Below, piece after piece: positions 57,435 through 64,000 of a DNA stretch of 64,000 bases. Position 1 is the stretch's first letter, and every line of letters begins with the position of its first letter. The notes beneath the pieces are model-generated. The model had not been told where the DNA came from, ran no database searches, and worked only from the letters and a program-made list of their open reading frames with translations. This DNA comes from Hysterangium stoloniferum (lineage: Eukaryota; Basidiomycota; Agaricomycetes; Hysterangiales; Hysterangiaceae), in assembly GCA_015178975.1 (NCBI GenBank), contig WHVD01000056.1:486407-550406 (forward strand). The letters run 5' to 3'. Position numbers and translations under genes: made by a program.

Positions 57435-58380
57435 ATGCCGTCCAGCTCCACTCACCTCTCTCCACCTCCACCTGTTTCTTCTGTACCCCCACTGCAGCGC
57501 TTTACACCCTTTTCAGAGCTGCCAGGAGGTCTTGAACCATCCACCGACCTGCCTTTTCTTCCCCCTATACCGTTACCCCTCCCCTCTGCAGGACATTCTC
57601 TCATACCACTGCCCTCACCCGCACCCAAGCCTTCTCCAGCACCACGGCCGACCCCACCCCTCTGCACATCACCTGACCCCCTTGTCGCCACCCACTCTAC
57701 CCCGATGCCATTGCTCCCTGCAGTGTTGGACACTTCCCTTGTTCCTCCGCCAGTGCGGAGTCCACTGCCTGTCTCTCCCTATTCACCTTGTGTTTCCCTG
57801 GGAGCCCCATTCAACAACCCAACATTACATTCATGGATGTTGATCACCCTACCTCGGAAGTCCTCGCGATGCCTTCCTCAGGCATGGAGGAAGTCCTCAA
57901 GGTGCCTCCCTCAGCCACAGAGGTCTCCAAGGAACCTCCCCCAGCAATGGAAGTCTTCGAGGAGCCTCCCCCCTTGAGCGAAAAGGCGAAAGGGAAGCGG
58001 AAGACTGATGTTCAGGCCGACAAGCCCCTTGTCATTGACCCCTCCCCAGCCGACCCCATTTGCAGCCCCCCACCGCAGCCGCTCTCTCCCTCTCACTCTC
58101 GGGACACGGCCGACTAAGCTCGTTTCTTCCAGGCAGGTTGGATGCGCATGTCCATTAACTACCCCTCCAACATCTTCACTGTGGGATGCACGTTAATGCG
58201 ACTGGGACCAACTTTGTGGCACCCCCTTCTTAAAGGGCATATTCAAGGGTATAGTGGGTCTCTCACATTGTCGGACCGCATGAGTACATTTTATTTATGC
58301 ATCAACGACCCTAAGGAGCAGCTGCGTTTAGTGGAGGATATCGAATGGGTTGAACTCTCCATGTTTCGGTCCCTGCTCGT
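57435..58380 (+). pseudogene. Proline-rich ORF cut by the gypsy insertion
   Basis: Starts with a Pro/Ser-rich frame (LSPPPPVSSVPP, PAPKPSPAPRPTPP). Overlapping it in another frame is a stretch with four ten- to eleven-residue units of the kind MEEVLKVPPSA / MEVFEEPPPL (57857-57975). A third frame follows with NYPSNIFTVGCTLMRLGPTLWHP and LSDRMSTFYLCINDPKEQLRL. The last frame ends four codons into the LTR that begins at 58381, so the original protein continued elsewhere. Unknown function; splicing between the frames is possible but not proven. Composition and context leave open that it belongs to an older element. Confidence 0.35.
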
Positions 58381-59106
58381 TGTTAAGAACTGAAAACTGA
58401 CTAATGTTGGTGGCTGACAGGGACCGATCGGAAGGACTTGGCTTCAGCTTATGTGCTGCACCCTCGCAAATATCCGTAGGATGTCCTTAAATTTCGGGCG
58501 GGCGAAGACTAATCCTAATGAGTACCTTTCGGCGTGATACTGATCGGAATCGAAGGACAAGTCGAGCATCGGGCCAAGGGGTCGGGGCCGGGAGTGGGCG
58601 AGCGCACGCGAAGGCGGATGGATGGGGGGATTCTTAGTATGAGACTGATACAGGCGTATGAGGGTATTCTGAGTCGATATTCTGATTGCCTAGTGACTAC
58701 AACTACAGCGGGTTCATATACAAGTAACAGGTGTCTGGAAAATACTAATGGGGAGAAGGGTGGAACACGGTATTAACAATAAGCTTGACTAGGAACGGGA
58801 AGTTTATGATTAGTTCGGAGGCCGATGATAACCGAGAGCGGGATTACGATAAAAGGAAATAGTTCACGGACTACAAATATAGATAGACATATGCAAAACA
58901 TAAGATTGGACGGATCAACATAATAAAGGGGACATATCAAAGTTTGACCAGACAATACGAGTTATTTTGACGTGGGCATAAACGGAGTTTGATCTTCGCG
59001 AAAACATTCGTCAGCTTCGGGGCCGATGGTTTCCGATAGGATGACTTGAAACGTTGACAAGTGGCGATAACCTCGGGACCGATAGGGTTGCGACACGGTC
59101 GTAACA
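58381..59106 (-). repeat. 3' LTR of the gypsy element
   Basis: 726 bp bounded by TGTTA and TAACA inverted ends. On the minus strand it starts TGTTACGACC directly after a purine tract (59107-59122, AAAAGGGGAGATAC), the priming site expected next to a 3' LTR. Its far end abuts the interrupted proline-rich ORF. Confidence 0.85.
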
Positions 59107-59222
59107 GTATCTCCCCTTTTGGCCGAAATCCCAAGGAGGCCGAAAATCTAGATCCCGTACGTAAAACTTGTCGGGTACAGCTGGGTGTGTCAAAACATCA
59201 TGTGACTCGGCAAAATTTTGCA

Positions 59223-59230
59223 TATAAAAG
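59223..59230 (+). promoter_or_regulatory. TATA box of the antisense gene inside the gypsy element
   Basis: TATAAAAG lies 50 bp before the ATG at 59280, outside the LTR, followed by a pyrimidine-rich leader ending in AACCACC before the ATG. This suggests the antisense gene has its own promoter. Confidence 0.6.
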
Positions 59231-59279
59231 TTTGAGGGTTCCTGGCGCTTGAAATTTTACTTCCCTTCCTTTAACCACC

Positions 59280-60258
59280 ATGACCATAGGCTCGGGGTCA
59301 AAACCCTTCCCGGTTAGGTTAACAGTTGCGCCCATGTCAGTGCCGAGTGGTACGGCGAACGCGAAGGAGCGTCAGCGTATACTCGAGCAGAAGAAAAAGG
59401 CGCGTGAAGAGGAGGAGCGGAAGGAGAAGGAGGAGTTGGCGGCCATCGAGGCTGAGGAGAAGAAACAGGCGGCAGAAGAGGCTGTGTGCAAGCACTGGGA
59501 AGCAGTGCTTGCAAAGAACAAGCAGCAGGAGGCCGATCGGGTGCGGGAGGAGGCGGTGAAAAAGAAGCGGGAGGGAAAGGTAAGTCAGCTCTGGTTTCTT
59601 TTGCGAACCTTACTGACAATATTTGTTAGCGCAAGGCTGCAACGCCTTCGGAGTCTGATGACAAAGAGGGAGAGGAGGACGAGGAGGATGCACTGGGGCT
59701 GTCGAGCCCCAAGGTGGGTTCGATTTCCTTAAATAAAACTTCCCTAAATAATTTTTCCTATAGAAACAAAAGCAGGCCCCCAAGGTGGGGCCCGAAAATG
59801 ACCCCAAGTGCAATCAGTGCACAAAACGGGGTCGAAACTGTCATCCCCGGACCAATGGTCGGGGCCGCACTTGTCAAGAGTGTGCCGATCAGAAGCTTGG
59901 GTGTGTTTTCCCGGGGGCCGATGGTTCATTCCAGGAGCGACAGGCCGATGCTCTAGAAGAGCAAAACTGCCTCATGCGGACCTACTTCTCGGAGATGAGT
60001 CGGTTCCGATATGAGACGTTGCGACAACAAGGGCTCATAACTGAGCAATTGCGACTCTTGGGCGTCGGGCTGGAGAAACAGACCAGTGTTATCGAGTCTC
60101 TCGGTGGTCAACTTGAGCAGTATTTGGAAGTCTCGAGTTGCGATGGGCATGAAATTGGGGTTTCGGAGAAGGTCGGTGGTGTGGTATCGGTGGCTGTCGG
60201 TGTGGAGGAGGGTTCGGAGGCCGGAGAGGAGGGAGAAGTTGTAGAGGGAGAAACTTAG
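59280..60258 (+). CDS. Coiled-coil protein with Zn2Cys6-like cluster, antisense within the gypsy element
   Basis: Exons 59280-59579, 59630-59713, 59764-60258, with canonical phase-0 introns, give 292 residues. The N-terminal third is a highly charged helix (KKAREEEERKEKEELAAIEA). An acidic linker follows (DDKEGEEDEEDALG). A cysteine cluster CX2CX6CX10CX2CX6C (from CNQC to QKLGC) matches the spacing of fungal binuclear zinc clusters, though it is internal rather than N-terminal. A second helical segment (about residues 185-250) and an acidic Val/Glu/Gly-rich tail end the protein. It lies wholly between pol and the 3' LTR of the gypsy element but on the other strand. Function is unknown; DNA binding is only a family-based guess. 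It has its own TATA box. Its stop is 95 bp from the convergent end of pol. Confidence 0.75.
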
Positions 60259-60353
60259 ATAATGAAATTATATTGGTTTTTCTTTAAACAAACAAATCAT
60301 AGTGTGAAAACATAAGGCATAGTCGGAAAAAGGTCGGGTACCGCGTGATAGAC

Positions 60354-63269
60354 TTATAAAGAATTGAGAGGACCGGGTTTGTTCGGATAAGCTTGGTGAA
60401 ACCCTAAAATGATTTCCGAGGCATTACCAAGCTCTGTAGCTAGGATCCATGAAGTTTCTTCATCTGTACCTTCATAGCCAGCCCATTTGACCAAATAAAG
60501 TAATTTGCATGAGTGTCGGCGATTGTCGATTTTTGAGTCTAGGATCTCTGATATCTCAAATTCGGGTTCCCCATCAATAATCACGGGTGGAGGTGGTGGT
60601 TGTATGCGATCGGGTATACTGTTAGGAATGCACGGTTCTAACATAGATACATGAAATACCGGGTGCACTGCACGCATGTTGTCGGGGAGCCGAAGCGTCC
60701 ATGAAAGTGTGCCGGCTTGTGCTATAACTTCAAACGGACCTAAATATTTTTCAGAGAGCTTCTTAGAAGGTCTAGTAGTTTGGAAAAACTCGGCTTTAAT
60801 GAATACTCGATCTCCGATCTTGAAATCAGGAGGTGGAAGTCGGTTTTTATCTGCAGACCGTTGGTATCGTTCTTGGGCCATTGCGATAGTTTTACAAAGT
60901 TCTTGATGTAGCTCGTCAAGGTTGGTAACGAAGTCTTGAGCACAGGCAGATGCGAGATCGCGTTCCGGGTGGATTGCGATGTTGGGGTTGTAGCCTTTAT
61001 TTGCGAAGAAAGGCGAAATGCCAGTAGTGGCATTTGGTGCGTTGTTATATGCGAATTCAGCTAGCGGTAGTAGTGATTTCCAATTGTCTTGTTGATAGTT
61101 GCAATAGACACAGATGTATTGTTCCAAGGTTTGATTCATGTGTTTGGTTTGTCCATCGCCTTCCGGGTGATAGCCTGAAGTGAAATGTAGCTTCATGTCT
61201 AGTGCTTTTCCGAGTGACCTAAAGAAGTGAGAAACAAACTCGGATCCACGATCGGATGTGACATGCGACAAAACGCCATGCTTGGAGAATACGTGGGTGA
61301 CGAATAATTCAGCTAACTGTACAGATGTTATCGTGTCATATGTTGGAATGAAAATACTTTGCTTTGAGAGCCGATCCACAACAACTAGGATTGCTGTGTG
61401 ACCTTCGGATGCCGGTAGGTGCTCGATAAAATCCATAGAAATCGAGTTCCAAGGTTTTTCCGGTATCGGTAATTGTTTGAGTAGGCCATAAGGTTTGTGT
61501 CGCTGTGATTTAGAGCGTAAACACGTAGTACAGGATTTACAATAGTGCTTAACAAAATCTCGGATGCCGGGCCATGTATATTCTCTTCTAATGAGTGAGA
61601 GGGTCTTATTGAGGCCGAAATGTCCCGAGATTGGGTGGTTGTGCTTATGTTGTAGGATTCGCAGCCGAAGGGTGTCGGAATCCGGTACATAAATGCGATT
61701 GTCAAGTCTAATGAAACCTTGTGAGTCTAATGACCATCGGGGCTGATCGGGGTCGGACGGGTTATCGAGGTGTGCTTTGGTGACTGGGTCTAATGGAATT
61801 GCCGATAGTATATCTTGATGTAACTTTTCGGTATCCATAAGGATAACACTTCGCAAGACTGGATGAATGAGGTAAGTGGCTCGGATAGACGCGGACAGTT
61901 GTTCCGATGAAAACATAGGCTTGAAATTATGCGGGTTAACTGTGGCGTAGTCGCTACTCCCCTCTTTAGGATAGACGTCCCATCGTCTAGTCATAGCGTC
62001 GGGTTTTCCACCAAGGCGGCCGGGGCGGAAACGAATTACCATGTTGAAAGCAGAGAGGTATTCGGACCATTGAGCTTGTCGACGGGTGAGAGGTTTTGTG
62101 GTTGAAAAGTAAACTAAATTTTTGTGGTCTGTAATAACATCTACTGGGTGGGCCGAGCCTTCCAAATAATGTTGCCATGTCTTGAAAGCTTCAAATATTG
62201 CGAGTAATTCCTTATTGTGAACGTCATAGTTGAGTTCGGGCGCCGAAAATGTGCGAGACAGAAAAGCGACTGGGTGTACTTCACCATCGGTGTCCAGAAT
62301 GGACAATATTGCGGCAAGCGCATAGTCCGAAGCATCAGTTTCCACGATGAGTTGAACGTCGGGCTTCCAGTGCGACAAAATAGGGGCGGATGTAAACGCA
62401 CTTTTCAATTCCTGGAATGCCGATCGGCATTCTTCGGAGAAATTCCACGGGGCATCTTTACGAGTAAGACGGGTGAGCAGGATGGTAATTTTTGAGTAGT
62501 TGTGAATGAAACGACGATAAAAATTGGCGAAGCCTAGAAAGGATTGAATATCCTTAACCTTCCGGGGTTCCGGCCAATCTTGAATGACTTGAATTTTAGA
62601 GTCGTCCATGCGGAGACCATCAGGTCCCATCATAAACCCTAAATATTCAACTGTGTCGACATCAAAAGAACATTTTTTACCATTCACAAAAAGACCATGT
62701 TTTTGGAGTCTTCGGAGAACTTCACGAACGTGTCCGTCATGAAGTGTAGGATCTTCGGAGAATATGAGGATGTCGTCTAAATACACAATGACAAAGATGT
62801 CGAGGAGGTCGGAAAAGACGTCGTTGATAAAACATTGAAAGACCGACGGAGCATTGGTGAGGCCGAAAGGCATTACTAACCATTCAAAGGAGCCATAGCG
62901 AGTGCGAAAAGCCGTTTTCCATTCGTCGCCTTCAGCGATCCGAACCAAATGATAGGCATGCTTGAGATCTATCTTTGTATAGATTCGGGCTTCCGAGGGG
63001 CATCGAGTAAATCGGAGATTAATGGTAATGGGTACTTGTCTTTTCGAGTGATCGCATTTAGTCCTCGAAAAATCAATGCAAAGTCGAAGGGAACCGTCTT
63101 TTTTCCGAACGAATAGGACAGGGGCTCCATAAGGAGACTTTGAGGGTCGGATAAAACCTATAGCCAAATGTTCGTCCAAGAAATCTCGGATAGCCGATAA
63201 TTCGGACTGCGAGAGAGGATAAACCGGGCCTAGGGGCGGATGTGAACCATCTTCAATATCAATTTTCAA
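60354..63269 (-). mobile_element. Gypsy pol: reverse transcriptase, RNase H, integrase, chromodomain
   Basis: Long reading frame with the reverse-transcriptase palm (VIVYLDDILIFSE), RNase H (LIVETDASDYALAAIL), integrase zinc region (HPISGHFGLNKT, CTTCLRSKSQ) and core (SMDFIEHLP, GYHPEGDGQTKHMNQTLEQY), and a C-terminal chromodomain (LYLVKWAGYEGTDEETSW). The chromodomain puts it among chromoviruses. Described as a fossil; part of the reverse-transcriptase region does not read normally. Confidence 0.92.
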
Positions 63270-63342
63270 ATCGTAAGGCCTGTGAGGGGCGAGTCGATCG
63301 GCTTTTTGTTTACTGAAGACATCTGCAAATTCATGGTATTTT

Positions 63343-63957
63343 TCAGGAACACCTTCTAAATCTGCGATTGGTTTTGGTCACCGGGGATGCAAAGCGACCG
63401 GTGACTTCGTCAACTTTAAGATTGACTGTAAATGCTCGGGAGCCATCCAACTTGATGGCTCTCATAAAAGCTGCGGCATTTATTAGAGAGACGGGCGGCG
63501 GAGAGCTCGGATTTGCCACGGGGGCCGGAGGTGCTGTAGAGGCCATATTTGCCGAGACAGGCGGAAACAGACCAGTCATAACGGGCACCGACGGGGTTCG
63601 GAAATGGATACTGCCCAATACCCAATCAATCAACGGATTGTAGCAGGTGAGCCAGTTATGTCCTAGAACCACGGAGCAGCTCGGGTCCAACTGTGTTACA
63701 AAAAACGTAACTGTCTGAAAGGTTCCACACGGGAACCAAAGTCGGAGTTCGCAGGCTTGCGAGATTACGGAGTTTGAGGTACCATCAAAGAGTCGGAGCG
63801 GAATCGGATCTATTGCGTAGGTTTTTAACTGATTTTTTCTGGAAAAACTTGTATCTATAAAACAATGGGTTGAACCTGAATCTATGAGAGCTCGAAATGT
63901 GAGGGTCCCGAGAGGTTCCGAGGTAAGATTTATGAACAAGGAATTAGGATCATACAA
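63343..63957 (-). mobile_element. Gypsy protease region
   Basis: Retropepsin-like sequence with [13 protein letters not shown] and [17 protein letters not shown], typical of gypsy proteases of mushrooms, followed by a Pro/Ala-rich linker toward the reverse transcriptase. The upstream gag part continues past the window edge. Confidence 0.85.
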
Positions 63958-64000
63958 GGCGGATGCGTTAAGGTGACAATTTTCCGGTGTGTGAGGAGAT

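Larger units (their letters stand above)
58381..64000 (-). mobile_element. Ty3/gypsy chromovirus, 3' LTR and pol in the window, 5' part beyond the right edge
   Basis: Read on the minus strand, the visible order is protease-like region, reverse transcriptase, RNase H, integrase, chromodomain, then a 1.2-kb segment with an oppositely oriented gene, a purine tract, and the 3' LTR. Gag and the 5' LTR lie outside. The pol is largely open but shows about two breaks in the visible part, so it is a fairly young yet broken copy. Age from LTR pairs cannot be estimated because one LTR is missing. An older solo LTR of the same family lies near 41.2-41.8 kb. Confidence 0.9.

Noticed and set aside
59280-60258. 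Antisense Zn-cluster ORF as gag of the gypsy element
   Set aside because: It is on the opposite strand, at the 3' side of pol and contains introns, so it cannot be gag of this element.

Overview
The window is nuclear DNA of a filamentous basidiomycete, most likely an agaricomycete mushroom. Genes are packed tightly on both strands and split by many introns of about 45-80 bases. Recognisable proteins include a Clp1-like regulator, a CAP/PR-1 secreted protein and a DASH-complex subunit. The LTR elements are chromodomain Ty3/gypsy types common in mushrooms. All exon models here were read by eye from splice sites, frame and family motifs; no alignment was run.

Left part, about 0.8-40.6 kb, is gene-rich and conserved. 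In order: isovaleryl-CoA dehydrogenase (+), arginase (-), inositol-pentakisphosphate 2-kinase (+), a fold-back repeat, a large kinesin (+), a short-chain dehydrogenase (+), an epoxide-hydrolase/dehalogenase-like hydrolase (-), DASH subunit Dad3 (+), Arp2/3 subunit ARPC1 (-), a PLP aminotransferase (+), a CWF19-like splicing/debranching factor (-), a Clp1-like protein (+), a YTH m6A reader (+), a histidine phosphatase (+), a vacuolar Ca2+/H+ exchanger (+), Rag-type GTPase Gtr1 (-), lumazine synthase (-), an SRP40/Nopp140-like nucleolar protein (+) and a tRNA(Ile)-lysidine synthase-like protein (-). Several pairs are divergent with 58-190 bp between start codons, or convergent with 54-140 bp between stops. 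The genes are metabolic and housekeeping and do not form one pathway.

Middle part, about 40.6-55.5 kb, is a repeat-rich accessory stretch. It holds solo or degraded LTRs, AT-rich repeats present in two copies, an amino-acid-transporter pseudogene and small pol scraps. Two apparently intact genes sit in it: a fatty-aldehyde-type aldehyde dehydrogenase with a C-terminal membrane anchor, and a secreted CAP protein.

Right part, about 55.5-64 kb, is dominated by LTR elements. An old pol fragment and a run of proline-rich ORFs are followed by a Ty3/gypsy chromovirus on the minus strand. Its 3' LTR is at 58381-59106 and it runs off the right edge. Between pol and that LTR lies an intron-containing gene on the opposite strand, encoding a coiled-coil protein with a Zn2Cys6-like cysteine cluster. 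This captured or element-encoded antisense gene is the most unusual thing in the window.
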